A stretch of 64,000 nt of DNA from contig NZ_CP045096.1 in assembly GCF_009184865.1 (NCBI RefSeq), positions 2,356,001 through 2,420,000 on the forward strand, in the 5' to 3' direction. A program made the position numbers and the translations under genes. The DNA is from Streptomyces phaeolivaceus. GTDB taxonomy: Bacteria > Actinomycetota > Actinomycetes > Streptomycetales > Streptomycetaceae. The notes beneath the pieces are model-generated. The model worked only from the letters and a program-made list of their open reading frames with translations, made no database searches and had not been told where the DNA came from. Numbering within the stretch: position 1 is the stretch's first letter; each line of letters begins with the position of its first letter. This document shows positions 16,513 to 25,833 of the stretch, in pieces.

Positions 16513-18765
16513 TCACCCCGACACGGGCTCCCGGTCGGGGTGGGCGGGGTCGAGGGAGAAGAGGGTGCCGTCGGGGACGGCCACGAACAGCGCTCCCTCG
16601 TGGGGCAGCGCCCAGGGAGCGCCCAGGAGATACGAGATCGGCGTGGCGCGGGGCAGCGTCTCCCACAGCAGGGTGCCCTTGACCCTGTCGAGCGCCGCGA
16701 CCCTGCCGGTGGCGCTGGCCAGGTAGACGGTGCCCGACCCGGCGTCGTACCCGGGCGCGCCCGGCCGTTCCAGGCTGGTCCTGGTCCGCCACAGCAGCTC
16801 GCCCGTGTGCGGGGACACGGCGGTGACCTGGCCGCCGGACCGGGTGAACACCAGCACGCCGCCCGTCAGTGCCGCCCGGCCCCGCCCGTCCTCGCCCGGC
16901 TTCGTCGTCACGCGGTTCCCGGTCTCCAGGTCCACGAGCAGGATCGTCTCGTACGCCGGGTCGCTGCCGCGGGTCGCGTCGGTGTACGCGGTGTCGTCCA
17001 CGACCAGGACCAGGTCGCCCTGCTTCACGCCGAGGAGCTCGCTGTTCAGCGGCACCTTCACGGTCCGGGCCGTGCCGTCGGCGCGGTCCACGACCAGGAC
17101 CCGGGACTCCGAGTTCGCCGCCTTCGCGTCCCGGGTCACCGGCAGGCAGTGCGCGTACGTGCCCGCTCCGGCCGTGGTGAACACACAGCGGTGGCCGGCG
17201 GGCATCGGCAGGGACCAGCGCTCGGCGCCCGTGCGCGGCGAACGGGCCGTCACCCGCTCGCCGTTCGGGTCGGCGGCGAGGACCAGGTCACCGGTCAGGG
17301 CCGGTTCGATGTGGTCGGTGGCGATGCGACGGGTCCACAACCGCTTTCCCGTCTCCGCGTCGAGGGCGACGAGATCGACCGGGTCCACCACGGGTTCGTC
17401 GCTGGAGACGGTCTGCCGTACGAGGACGGTGCCGTCCCGGACGCCGAGGACCGAGGCGTAGTAGCGGTCCCGCTGGTGGTCCGCCGGTACGAGGCCGGCC
17501 CGCCAGACGGTCTCTCCGGTCCTGGCGTCGACGCGGACCGGGAGAACTCCCTCGCCCCCGCAGTAGACGGCGTTCCCCTGTGCCTGGCAGGAGGGGGCGC
17601 CTTCGAGGCCGCCGTCCGCGGCGGGCAGCGGCTCGCGGGTACCGGCCGACGCCTTCGCGAACACCGTCGTCTGCCAGGCGTTCCAGCCGCTGGGCGGGGC
17701 CGTCCAGCGGGAGGTCGGGGACGGCTTCGGTGCCGCCGCGTCGGTGGTGTCCGCGCCGCCCGGTCCCAGCAGGTAGGCGGTCAGCCCGAGGACCAGGGCG
17801 CCCACGGTGCCGGTGACGGCGAGCAGGGACCGGACCCGGCGTCGGCGGGCGGGCCGGAGGGCGGGTCCGGGGTCGGTCCCGGGCGCCGGGCGGGGCTCCG
17901 TCGCGATGTCGTGGGTGTCCGTGCGCGGCGCCGCCGCCGGAAGGTCGTCCGGTCCCGGTTCCGGCAGGACGGCCGCGAACTCCTGGGCCAGTTCGTCGAG
18001 TCCGGGCCGGTCGGCGGCGTCCTTGGCCAGACAGCGTTCCAGGACGGCGCGCAGCGGCGCGTCCACCCCCTCCAGCACGGGTTCGTCGTGGACCACCCGA
18101 TAGGCCGTCAGATACGGGCTGTCCGCGTCGAACGGGCCCCGCCCGGTCAGGGCGTACACCAGGAGGGTGCCGAGCGAGAAGACGTCCGAGGCCGGGCCGG
18201 CGGTGCGGGCGTCGGTGAGCTGTTCCGGGGACATGAACGGCGGGGTGCCGATCATCTGGCCGGTCTCGGTCAGGGTGCGGTTCTCCGCCGCGCGGGAGAT
18301 ACCGAAGTCGATGACGCGGGGGCCGTCGTCCGCCATCAGGACGTTGGCCGGCTTCAGGTCCCGGTGCACCACACCGGCCCGGTGGATCTCCCGCAGCGCC
18401 TCGACGAGCCCCAGGGCCAGGGGCCGCAGCTCGGTGACGCGGAGCGGGCCCCGGTCGCGGATCAGCTGGGCCAGGGAGCGGCCGGGCACGTACTGGGTGG
18501 CCATCCAGGGGCGTACGGCCTCCGGGTCGGCGTCCACGACCGGGGCGGTGAAGGCTCCGCTGACCTTGCGGACGGCGTCGATCTCCTGCCGGAACCGGGC
18601 GCGGAAGACGGCGTCCTGCGCGTACTGGGCGTGCACCACCTTCACGGCGACCTCGCGGCCGGAGCGTGCCCGCGCCCGGTAGACGACGCCCATACCGCCG
18701 TTGCCGAGCCGGTCGACCACCTTGTACCCGCCGACCGATCTCGGGTCGTCGCCATGCAGAGCCAC
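16513..18765 (-). CDS. Serine/threonine protein kinase with extracellular PQQ-like beta-propeller
   Basis: 750 residues. Kinase domain about 12-275: GNGGMGVVYRA glycine loop, VAVKVV lysine, HRDLKPANVL catalytic loop, DFGISR metal site, then TPPFMSPEQL. A Pro/Arg-rich juxtamembrane stretch leads to a single helix (LLAVTGTVGALVLGLTAYLLG, near 325). The outside part (about 370-750) repeats WxxxL...DxxTGxxxW blades typical of a PQQ-like propeller, the AfsK-type layout. It may sense an extracellular ligand and phosphorylate cytoplasmic targets. GTG at 18765 has GGGAGGGA upstream; a longer frame to 18846 lacks support. Ends 22 bases before nadA's stop in convergent orientation. Confidence 0.93.
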   Translation of the reverse strand: MALHGDDPRSVGGYKVVDRLGNGGMGVVYRARARSGREVAVKVVHAQYAQDAVFRARFRQEIDAVRKVSGAFTAPVVDADPEAVRPWMATQYVPGRSLAQLIRDRGPLRVTELRPLALGLVEALREIHRAGVVHRDLKPANVLMADDGPRVIDFGISRAAENRTLTETGQMIGTPPFMSPEQLTDARTAGPASDVFSLGTLLVYALTGRGPFDADSPYLTAYRVVHDEPVLEGVDAPLRAVLERCLAKDAADRPGLDELAQEFAAVLPEPGPDDLPAAAPRTDTHDIATEPRPAPGTDPGPALRPARRRRVRSLLAVTGTVGALVLGLTAYLLGPGGADTTDAAAPKPSPTSRWTAPPSGWNAWQTTVFAKASAGTREPLPAADGGLEGAPSCQAQGNAVYCGGEGVLPVRVDARTGETVWRAGLVPADHQRDRYYASVLGVRDGTVLVRQTVSSDEPVVDPVDLVALDAETGKRLWTRRIATDHIEPALTGDLVLAADPNGERVTARSPRTGAERWSLPMPAGHRCVFTTAGAGTYAHCLPVTRDAKAANSESRVLVVDRADGTARTVKVPLNSELLGVKQGDLVLVVDDTAYTDATRGSDPAYETILLVDLETGNRVTTKPGEDGRGRAALTGGVLVFTRSGGQVTAVSPHTGELLWRTRTSLERPGAPGYDAGSGTVYLASATGRVAALDRVKGTLLWETLPRATPISYLLGAPWALPHEGALFVAVPDGTLFSLDPAHPDREPVSG

Positions 18766-18883
18766 GCCCGAGTCCCTCCCCAGTGAAGCGGTTCGAGGCA
18801 CAGGATACGTAACGCGGGCGCACGAACGGCCGGGTCCCGAACACATGGGGTTCGGGACCCGGCCGCCGCGGTCCTCGGGATCG

Positions 18884-21800
18884 TCAGACCCCGGCGGGCT
18901 CCGGCTCCTCCGACTGCTCGGTGGGGGCGGGTGCCGTGCCCGCCCGCTTCAGGGCCTTCTTCTTGGCCCGGCGCTCCTTGCGGATCTCGATCATCGCGTA
19001 GAGGGTCGGGACCAGCAGGAGGGTCAGCAGCGTCGACGTGATCAGACCGCCGATGACGACCACGGCCAGCGGCTGGGCGATGAAGCCGCCCTCGCCGGTG
19101 ATGCCGAGGGCCATGGGCAGCAGCGCGAAGATCGTCGCCAGTGCCGTCATCAGGATCGGGCGGAGGCGGTGGCGACCGCCCTCGATGACGGCCTCGACGG
19201 TGCCGTAGCCCTGGCGGCGGTACTGGTTGATCAGGTCGATCAGCACGATCGCGTTGGTCACCACGATGCCGATGAGCATCAGCATGCCGATCATCGCCGG
19301 GACACCCATCGGGGTGCCGGTGATGATGAGCAGGCCGATCGCGCCGGTGGCCGCGAACGGGATGGAGACCAGCAGGATCAGCGGCTGGACCAGGGACCGG
19401 AAGGTCGCCACCAGCAGCATGAAGACGATCGCGATCGCCGCGAGCATCGCGAGACCGAGCGAGGCGAAGGCCTCGTCCTGGTCCTCGGAGACACCGCCGA
19501 TGGCGGCGGTGGCGCCCTCGGGCAGCTTCAGGGCGTCCAGCTTGGCGGTGAGGTCGGTGCTGACCGCGCCGGTGTTGTCGCCCTTGGGCTTGGCCGTGAT
19601 CGTCGCGGCGCGCTGGCCGTCGATCCGGGTCATGGAGACCGGGCCGTCCACCAGTCGGACGTCCGCGATGTCGCTCAGCCTCACCGCGCCCAGCCGCAGG
19701 TCCCGCAGCTCCTCAAGTGTCTCGGCGGGCTTCGCCGACCTGATGACGACGTCCCGCTCGGTGTCGTCGAGGACGGCCCGGCCGCTGGTCGTACCGCGGA
19801 CGGCCTGGGAGACGGCCGCGCCGAGGGTCTGGTCGTCGAAGCCGGCCGCGGCGGCCTTGTCGGTGGCCCGCACCGAGATGCGCGGCACGCTCTGGGCGAG
19901 GTCGCTGGTGACGTCGGTGACGTTGTCCATGGTGGAGACCGCGTCACGGACCTGCTCGGCGGCCTTGCGCAGCACGTCGGCGTCGGCGGCCTTGACGACC
20001 ACGCTGAGGTCCTGGCTGCCGAAGGCGTCGCCGACCGCGACGGTCGTCGTCCCGATCCCGGAGAGCCCGGCGAGGCCCTTCTCGATGGTGTCCTGGACAC
20101 CGGCGGCGTCGCCCGAGTCGTCCAGCATGACGCTGTACGAGGCCTGGTTGGAGTCGGTGCCCCCGCCGAACGCGGCCATGAAGCCGGAGGAGCCGATGGT
20201 GACCTGGTAGTCCTTGACTCCCTTGGTGCCGGCGAGCAGCTTCTCGACCTTCCTGGTCTGCTCGTCGGTCGCCCCGAGGCTGGTGCCGGGCTTCAACTCC
20301 TGCTTGAGGCTGAGGACTTCCTGGTCGCCCGGGTCGAAGAAGTTCGTCTTCAGCAGCGGGGCCATGCCGAACGTGCCGATCAGCACGACGGCGGCGATGG
20401 CCACACTGGTCAGGCGGCGGCTGGTGGCGAAGCGCAGGACGGGGACGTAGAAGCGCTGGAGGCGGCTCCTGGCCTCCTTCTCCTCCGCCTCGCGGCGGGC
20501 CTCCTCGGCGTCCTCGGGCGTGCCCTTCGGGGCGCGCAGGAACCAGTACGACAGCACCGGGACCACGGTCAGGGAGACCACCAGGGAGGCCAGCAGGGCG
20601 GCCGTCACGGTCAGCGAGAAGCTGCCGAACAGCTCGCCGACCATGCCGCCGGTGAGGCCGATCGGGAGGAACACGGCGACCGTCGTCAGCGTGGAGGAGG
20701 TGACCGCGCCGGCGACCTCGCGGACCGCCTTGAGGATGGCCTCCTCGCGCTCCTCGCCGTAGCCGAGGTGCCGCTTGATGTTCTCCAGCACCACGATCGA
20801 GTCGTCGACGACCCGGCCGATGGCGATGGTCAGCGCGCCGAGGGTGAGCATGTTGAGGGAGAGGTCGCGGGTCCACAGGACGATCAGCGCGAGGACCACC
20901 GACAGCGGGATGGAGACCGCGGTGACGAGGGTCGAGCGGATCGACGCCAGGAAGACCAGGATGACCAGGACCGCGAAGACCAGACCGAGGGTGCCCTCGG
21001 TGGTCAGGCCCTCGATGGACTTGGCGACCGCCGGGCCCTGGTCGCTGACCACGGTGACGGTGGCGCCGGAGCCCAGGTCGCGGCGCATGTCCGCCAGCTT
21101 GTCCTCGACGGCCTCGGAGATGGCGACCGCGCTGCCGTTGCGGTCCATGGTGACCATGACCGCGAGGCTCGGCTCACCGTTCGTGCGGGTGATCGAGTCG
21201 GCCTTGGCCTGCTCCTCCTCGACGTCCGCGACATCGGCGAGACGTACGGGCTTCCTGGCGCCCTCGCCGCGCACCATCAGGTTCTCGATCTGCTCCAGCG
21301 AGGTGTAGCCGCCGCCGACCTGGACGGTGCGGTTGGCGCCGTCCTCGTCGAAGGAGCCCGCCGGGATGGTGACGCCGCCCGCCTGGAGGGCCTGCGCGAG
21401 CGCCATCGTGGTCAGGCCGGCCTTCGCCAGCTTCGCGTCGTCGGGGGTGACGGTGACCTGGACGTCGCGTACGCCGTCGACGGTGACCTGGCCGACGCCG
21501 TCGATGGCCTCGACGGTCGGGACGACGGTCCGGTCGAGCTGGTCCGCCAGGGCCTGCTGGTCCTGGTCGGAGGAGACGGCGAGGACGACGGTCGGCATGT
21601 CGTCCGTCGAGCCCGCGATCACCTGCGGGTCCACATCGTCCGGGAGCTGCGCGCGGACCCGGTTGACGGCCTGCTGGACGTCGGCGACGAGCTGGTCGGT
21701 GCCGGGGCCGTAGTCGAAGGACGCCATGATCAGGGCGTTGCCCTCGCTGGCGGTGGAGGTGACACCGGTGATGCCGTCGACGCCTTCGAGGCTGTCCTCG

Positions 21801-22003
21801 ACGGGTTCGACGACCTGCTTCTCGACCACGTCCGGGGACGCGCCCTGGTAGGGCGCGAGCACGGACACCATGGGCAGTTCGATGGTGGGCAGCAGCTGCT
21901 GCTTGAGCTGGGGTATCGCGATCGCCCCGAAGACGAGCGCGATGATCGACATCAGACCGACGAGGGCCCGCTGTGCGAGGCTGAACCGAGACAGCCAGGA
22001 CAT
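18884..22003 (-). CDS. RND-family efflux transporter permease (HAE1/AcrB-like)
   Basis: 1039 residues, twelve-helix RND layout with two large extracytoplasmic loops. The signature of helix 4, AIGRVVDDSIVVLENIKRH, keeps the paired Asp of the proton relay. First loop starts LPTIELPMVSV. The C-terminus is a basic then acidic tail (RRAKKKALKRAG...EEPEPAG). RND pumps of this class normally need a periplasmic adaptor and an outer-membrane channel, neither of which is adjacent, so in this Gram-positive it must act alone or with other partners. It follows the HK/RR pair on the same strand after 204 bases holding two palindromes. Confidence 0.93.
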   Translation of the reverse strand: MSWLSRFSLAQRALVGLMSIIALVFGAIAIPQLKQQLLPTIELPMVSVLAPYQGASPDVVEKQVVEPVEDSLEGVDGITGVTSTASEGNALIMASFDYGPGTDQLVADVQQAVNRVRAQLPDDVDPQVIAGSTDDMPTVVLAVSSDQDQQALADQLDRTVVPTVEAIDGVGQVTVDGVRDVQVTVTPDDAKLAKAGLTTMALAQALQAGGVTIPAGSFDEDGANRTVQVGGGYTSLEQIENLMVRGEGARKPVRLADVADVEEEQAKADSITRTNGEPSLAVMVTMDRNGSAVAISEAVEDKLADMRRDLGSGATVTVVSDQGPAVAKSIEGLTTEGTLGLVFAVLVILVFLASIRSTLVTAVSIPLSVVLALIVLWTRDLSLNMLTLGALTIAIGRVVDDSIVVLENIKRHLGYGEEREEAILKAVREVAGAVTSSTLTTVAVFLPIGLTGGMVGELFGSFSLTVTAALLASLVVSLTVVPVLSYWFLRAPKGTPEDAEEARREAEEKEARSRLQRFYVPVLRFATSRRLTSVAIAAVVLIGTFGMAPLLKTNFFDPGDQEVLSLKQELKPGTSLGATDEQTRKVEKLLAGTKGVKDYQVTIGSSGFMAAFGGGTDSNQASYSVMLDDSGDAAGVQDTIEKGLAGLSGIGTTTVAVGDAFGSQDLSVVVKAADADVLRKAAEQVRDAVSTMDNVTDVTSDLAQSVPRISVRATDKAAAAGFDDQTLGAAVSQAVRGTTSGRAVLDDTERDVVIRSAKPAETLEELRDLRLGAVRLSDIADVRLVDGPVSMTRIDGQRAATITAKPKGDNTGAVSTDLTAKLDALKLPEGATAAIGGVSEDQDEAFASLGLAMLAAIAIVFMLLVATFRSLVQPLILLVSIPFAATGAIGLLIITGTPMGVPAMIGMLMLIGIVVTNAIVLIDLINQYRRQGYGTVEAVIEGGRHRLRPILMTALATIFALLPMALGITGEGGFIAQPLAVVVIGGLITSTLLTLLLVPTLYAMIEIRKERRAKKKALKRAGTAPAPTEQSEEPEPAGV

Positions 22004-22099
22004 GGGTCAGGGTCTCTCTTCTGTGGCGTGAGCGGAGGACGAACGCCCATGTGCCACCTACGGCTTGTATCTCTCATGTGAAGCCGGTGTGCCGCAGAT

Positions 22100-22111
22100 G
22101 TGAGCGCTCAC
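22100..22111 (-). promoter_or_regulatory. Perfect 12-bp palindrome upstream of the RND gene
   Basis: GTGAGCGCTCAC, fully symmetric, about 100 bases before the RND ATG. Candidate operator. Confidence 0.4.
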
Positions 22112-22178
22112 CTCATACCCTGGGCCATAGGGGCCCCTGTTCCCTCGCTCCCCAGGGCCATTTCCTTATGCCGCGCAT

Positions 22179-22194
22179 ACTCCGAGTGGAGTAC
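22179..22194 (-). promoter_or_regulatory. Inverted repeat upstream of the RND gene
   Basis: TACTCC-GAGT-GGAGTA, perfect six-base arms, just beyond the response regulator stop and about 180 bases before the RND start. NarL-class regulators bind inverted repeats of this size, so the adjacent response regulator is a candidate binder. Confidence 0.45.
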
Positions 22195-22207
22195 TCTCCG
22201 GCCGCTC

Positions 22208-22897
22208 TCAGTCCACCCTCGGTCGTACCAGGCCCGACTCGTACGCGAAGACCACCAGCTGGGCCCGGTCGCGGGCGCCGAGCTTGGCCATGGCCCGGTT
22301 GACGTGTGTCTTCACGGTCAGCGGGCTGACCTCCAGCCGCTCCGCGATCTCGTCGTTGGAGTGCCCGGCGGCGACCTGCACCAGCACCTCGCGCTCACGG
22401 CCGGTCAGGGTGGCGAGCCGCACCGAGCGGGCGGCGGCGCCGCCCTCGCCGTCGTCGGAGTCGTCCGGCTGGGCGAGGAAACGGGCGATCAGGCCCTTGG
22501 TGGCGGCGGGCGACAGCAGCGCCTCGCCACCGGCGGCCACCCGGATCGCGTTCAGCAGTTCGTCGGGCTCGGAGCCCTTGCCGAGGAAGCCGGAGGCGCC
22601 GGCGCGCAGCGAGCGCACCACGTAGTCGTCGACCTCGAAGGTGGTGAGGATGACGACCCGGACATGGGCGAGCGTCGGATCGGCGCTGATCAGCCGGGTG
22701 GCGGCCAGTCCGTCCGTGCCCGGCATCCGGATGTCCATCAGCACGACGTCCGCCCGCTTCTCCTTCGCGAGCCGCACCGCCTCCGCCCCGTCCGACGCCT
22801 CCCCCACGACCTCCATGTCCGGCTCGGAGTCGACGAGCACCCGGAACGCACTGCGCAGCAGCGCCTGGTCGTCGGCGAGCAGGACACGGATCGTCAT
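22208..22897 (-). CDS. Two-component response regulator, NarL/LuxR family
   Basis: 229 residues. Receiver domain with DD at 9-10, phospho-acceptor Asp near 55 (VVLMDIRMPGTDG), Thr and Lys of the active site (ILTTF; GKGSEPDE), then a LuxR helix-turn-helix (LTGREREVLVQVAAGHSNDE, about 160-225). ATG at 22897 is 22 bases after the sensor kinase stop, so the pair forms one operon. Probably controls the RND gene that follows on the same strand; that is inference from order and from palindromes in the gap. Confidence 0.95.
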   Translation of the reverse strand: MTIRVLLADDQALLRSAFRVLVDSEPDMEVVGEASDGAEAVRLAKEKRADVVLMDIRMPGTDGLAATRLISADPTLAHVRVVILTTFEVDDYVVRSLRAGASGFLGKGSEPDELLNAIRVAAGGEALLSPAATKGLIARFLAQPDDSDDGEGGAAARSVRLATLTGREREVLVQVAAGHSNDEIAERLEVSPLTVKTHVNRAMAKLGARDRAQLVVFAYESGLVRPRVD

Positions 22898-22919
22898 ACG
22901 GGGTCCCCCGGAGCGCTGG

Positions 22920-24167
22920 TCATGGTCGTACGACCTGTTCTGCCGCGGTCGTTCGGGTCTTGAGCGGCAGGATCGCATGGACGCGGAAGCCGCCGCCGTA
23001 GCGGGGTCCGGTGGTGAGGGCGCCGCCGAGCGCGGCGACCCGTTCCCGCATGCCCAGCAGACCGTGACCGCCACCCCCGGCCCCCTCCTCGTCCCCGTCG
23101 CCGTCCCCACCCGTGTCCCCGGTGCCGTTGTCGAGGACGGTGACCTCCACGTTCGAGCCGACGCGTACGACGCTGACCTCGGCCTTCGCCTCCTCGCCCG
23201 CGTGCTTGTGCACATTGGTCAGGGCTTCCTGGATGACCCGGTACGCGACGAGGTCGACGGCGGCCGGGAGGGTCACGCCCTCGTCGGCGCGGACCACCTC
23301 GACGGCGAGGCCCGCGCTGTGGAAGGTGCCGACGAGTTCGCCGAGCCGGACCAGGCCCGGGGCGGGTTCGGTGGGGGCCTCGGGGTCGCCGGACTGACGG
23401 AGCAGACCGACCGTGGCACGCAGTTCGTTGAGCGCGGAGCGGCTGGCCTCGCGGACGTGGGCGAGGGCCTCCTTGGCCTGGTCGGGCCGCTTGTCCATGA
23501 CGTGCGCGGCGACTCCTGCCTGCACATTGACCAGGGCGATGTGGTGGGCGACGACATCGTGCAGATCACGGGCGATCCGCAGCCGTTCCTCGGCGACCCG
23601 GCGGCGGGCCTCCTCCTCGCGGGTGCGCTCCGCGCGTTCGGCGCGCTCCCTTATGGCGTGCACGAAGGCGCGACGGCTGCGCATCGCGTCCCCGGCGCAG
23701 GCGGCCATGCCGGTCCAGGCGAAGATGCCGATGTTCTCCTGGTCGTACCAGGGCAGCGGGCCGGCGAGCATGGCCGTGCCCGTCAGCACGGTCATCGTGA
23801 GCAGGCCCACGCGCCAGGTGGTGGGGCGGTCGGTGGTGGAGGCGACCGTGTAGAGGGCGATCACGGCGGACATCGCGACGGGGGTTCGCGGGTCGCCGGT
23901 CACCAGTTCGGCGAGGGTGAGCGCGGAGGTGGCGGCCAGCACGGCCATGGGGGCGCGGCGGCGGCCGATCAGGACGGCGGCGGCCGGGACCATGAGCGCG
24001 ATGCTGAGCGCGCCGGGGGTGCGGGCGCCCCACTTGTCGCCGTGCTCGGCGTGCGGGTCGACGAACGAGCCGGCCACCATCGCGACGAGGACGCCCAGGG
24101 CGAGGGCGGCGTCCAGCGCGGTGGGGTGCGCTGTCAGCCAGGTCCTGGCTCGGTGGAGGGTGGTCAC
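22920..24167 (-). CDS. Two-component sensor histidine kinase (HisKA_3 type)
   Basis: 415 residues. About five N-terminal membrane helices (15-160) with short loops and no large sensor domain, then a coiled linker rich in Arg/Glu. HisKA_3 box: LRIARDLHDVVAHHIALVN with the phospho-His near 215. ATPase domain: NVHKHAG, a DNGTGD G1 box followed by a Gly/Asp-rich insert, and GHGLLGMRERVAALGG. The usual NarX/DesK-like partner of a NarL regulator. Start is GTG at 24167; no other start fits the hydrophobic N-terminus. Confidence 0.94.
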   Translation of the reverse strand: MTTLHRARTWLTAHPTALDAALALGVLVAMVAGSFVDPHAEHGDKWGARTPGALSIALMVPAAAVLIGRRRAPMAVLAATSALTLAELVTGDPRTPVAMSAVIALYTVASTTDRPTTWRVGLLTMTVLTGTAMLAGPLPWYDQENIGIFAWTGMAACAGDAMRSRRAFVHAIRERAERAERTREEEARRRVAEERLRIARDLHDVVAHHIALVNVQAGVAAHVMDKRPDQAKEALAHVREASRSALNELRATVGLLRQSGDPEAPTEPAPGLVRLGELVGTFHSAGLAVEVVRADEGVTLPAAVDLVAYRVIQEALTNVHKHAGEEAKAEVSVVRVGSNVEVTVLDNGTGDTGGDGDGDEEGAGGGGHGLLGMRERVAALGGALTTGPRYGGGFRVHAILPLKTRTTAAEQVVRP

Positions 24168-24251
24168 GGTTGTTCACCGTACGGGGTTCTTGCAGGTGGG
24201 GGAACGGGTGGTAGCTGTAACCGGGGCCGGAGGGTTTGGTGGGTTGTCGGT

Positions 24252-24326
24252 CGGGTGCAGGGCCGGTGGGGGCTGGTCGCGACCACGCGGCGGAGCCGCA
24301 TGTCGACACAGCCCCGCGCCCCTGAA
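24252..24326 (-). repeat. Dispersed intergenic repeat, family B copy 1
   Basis: Contains GGCGGAGCCGCA and ACAGCCCCGCGCCCCT. Nearly the same core occurs at 38841-38903. It lies just after the PspAA stop, on its 3' side, so may act in termination. Confidence 0.6.
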
Positions 24327-24358
24327 GGACACGGCCCTTCAAGCCTGTCCGACGGTCC

Positions 24359-24637
24359 TCACCCCGGGATCAGGCCGTCGTCGCTCAGCATCTCCCTGAC
24401 CTCCTCCAGCGTCGCGTCCGGGGACGGGAGGATGAGTTCCGAGGGCTCCAGGGAGTCGTCGGGGAGGGGGGTGCCCAGTTCTCGGACCTTGTCCAGGAGG
24501 GCGTGGAGGGTGTGGCGGAAGCCCGAGCCGTCGCCGACCTCCATCTCCGCCAGGAGTACGTCGTCCAGCTTGTTCAGCTCGGCGAAGTGGACGTCGTCCA
24601 GCCTCACCTGCCCCTCCCCCATGATCCGTACGATCAT
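24359..24637 (-). CDS. pspAA: PspA-associated protein PspAA
   Basis: 92 residues beginning MIVRIMGEGQVRLDD and rich in acidic residues, with an ELNKLDDVLL segment. Matches the short PspAA family found beside actinobacterial pspA. It is 27 bases downstream of pspA with a strong GGAGGAGGG ribosome site, so the two are co-transcribed. No membrane segment. Likely modulates or partners PspA in membrane stress response. Confidence 0.88.
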   Translation of the reverse strand: MIVRIMGEGQVRLDDVHFAELNKLDDVLLAEMEVGDGSGFRHTLHALLDKVRELGTPLPDDSLEPSELILPSPDATLEEVREMLSDDGLIPG

Positions 24638-24664
24638 GTCGCCCTCCTCCGGGACGAGAGACGC

Positions 24665-25468
24665 CTACTTGTCGAAACGCGGGGTGTCCTGCTGCTGCGA
24701 CTGCTGCTGCTGCGGGGCAGCCTGGCCGGTGCCGCCCTCGATGGCCTGCTGCTGCGCGGACGGGCCGCCCGCCAGCTCGGCCTTCATGCGCTGGAGCTCC
24801 AGCTCGACGTCCGTACCGCCGGAGAGACGGTCCAGCTCGGCCTGGATGTCGTCCTTGTGCATGCCCGACGGGTCGTCGAGGGCACCTGAGGCGAGCAGCT
24901 CGTCGATGGCGCCGGCGCGGGCCTGGAGCTGCGCGGTCTTGTCCTCGGCGCGCTGGATCGCGAGGCCGACGTCGCCCATCTCCTCGGAGATGCCGGAGAA
25001 CGCCTCGCCGATCCGGGTCTGGGCCTGGGCGGCGGTGTACGTGGCCTTGATCGTCTCCTTCTTCGTACGGAAGGCGTCGACCTTGGCCTGAAGGCGCTGC
25101 GCGGCGAGGGTCAGCTTCTCCTCCTCGCCCTGGAGGGTGGAGTGCTGCGTCTCCAGGTCCGTCACCTGCTGCTGGAGCGCGGCGCGACGCGAGAGCGCCT
25201 CGCGGGCCAGGTCCTCGCGGCCCAGCGCGAGCGCCTTGCGGCCCTGGTCCTCCAACTTCGACGACTGGGACTGGAGCTGGTTGAGCTGAAGCTCCAGGCG
25301 CTTGCGGGAGGTGGCGACGTCGGCCACGCCCCGGCGCACCTTCTGGAGCAGCTCCAGCTGCTTCTGATACGAGTAATCAAGGGTCTCGCGCGGGTCCTCG
25401 GCCCGGTCAAGGGCCTTGTTCGCCTTCGCGCGGAAGATCATCCCCATACGCTTCATGACACCGCTCAT
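24665..25468 (-). CDS. pspA: Phage shock protein A / Vipp1 family membrane-stress protein
   Basis: 267 residues, almost all helical. The N-terminus MKRMGMIFRAKANKALDRAEDP is the amphipathic membrane-binding helix and DP signature of the PspA/IM30 family. Residues 25-190 form the long coiled-coil hairpin. The C-terminus is Gln-rich (QQQQSQQQDTPRFDK) and probably disordered. It assembles into ESCRT-III-like scaffolds on stressed membranes. The neighbouring two-component system and RND pump fit an envelope-stress neighbourhood. Confidence 0.95.
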   Translation of the reverse strand: MSGVMKRMGMIFRAKANKALDRAEDPRETLDYSYQKQLELLQKVRRGVADVATSRKRLELQLNQLQSQSSKLEDQGRKALALGREDLAREALSRRAALQQQVTDLETQHSTLQGEEEKLTLAAQRLQAKVDAFRTKKETIKATYTAAQAQTRIGEAFSGISEEMGDVGLAIQRAEDKTAQLQARAGAIDELLASGALDDPSGMHKDDIQAELDRLSGGTDVELELQRMKAELAGGPSAQQQAIEGGTGQAAPQQQQSQQQDTPRFDK

Positions 25469-25833
25469 GGGCTTCGCGCGCCCCCTTCTGACGGACTCCA
25501 GCTCACAGGTCTCTCGACAGAACCCACAGTACGGGCCCTGCTTCTATTACCGCACTGTTCGGGGACGGATGCGCTCATCCCCAAGGACGACTGTGCACGG
25601 CGCCGCTCCGGCGTAGGGAGTAGGTGTCTCCCGGGGTTACGTACGGGCCGATCCCCGGAATACCTCAGATCTCCTACGGGCGAACCGTCACCGCGCGTCC
25701 CCCTTTTCCGGCCTTTCGGGTTTTCCCGAACACTTTCGCCCCAGCTCTGTCTCCAGCAAGGACGTCGGGTGTTGCCGGATCGTTCCCCACTCGGCTGGGG
25801 TCCATGCCCCGGCACCCCGTACCCTTGGGTTTT
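25469..25833. other. Divergent region between pspA and the DUF3043 gene
   Basis: 365 bases without a gene. Minus-strand TACTGT (25526-25531) could be the pspA -10. Several small hairpins occur (GGATG/CATCC near 25566; GGGAG/CTCCC near 25616-25632; CCGGGG/CCCCGG, 25631-25658). They do not match a riboswitch class I know. Confidence 0.35.
25820..25825 (+). promoter_or_regulatory. -10 box of leaderless DUF3043 mRNA
   Basis: TACCCT, eight bases before the GTG at 25834; no ribosome site. Confidence 0.5.

Noticed and set aside
18766..18846. N-terminal extension of the Ser/Thr kinase
   Set aside because: No ribosome site and not needed for the kinase domain; GTG at 18765 has GGGAGGGA upstream.
18701..22081. 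Very long plus-strand open frame opposite the kinase and RND genes
   Set aside because: Composition is Arg/Gly/Asp-rich with no domain; it is the antisense shadow of real genes, common in GC-rich DNA.
25555..25700. Structured leader resembling a c-di-AMP riboswitch before DUF3043
   Set aside because: Only short unrelated hairpins; conserved bases of the ydaO class not seen, and the gene looks leaderless.
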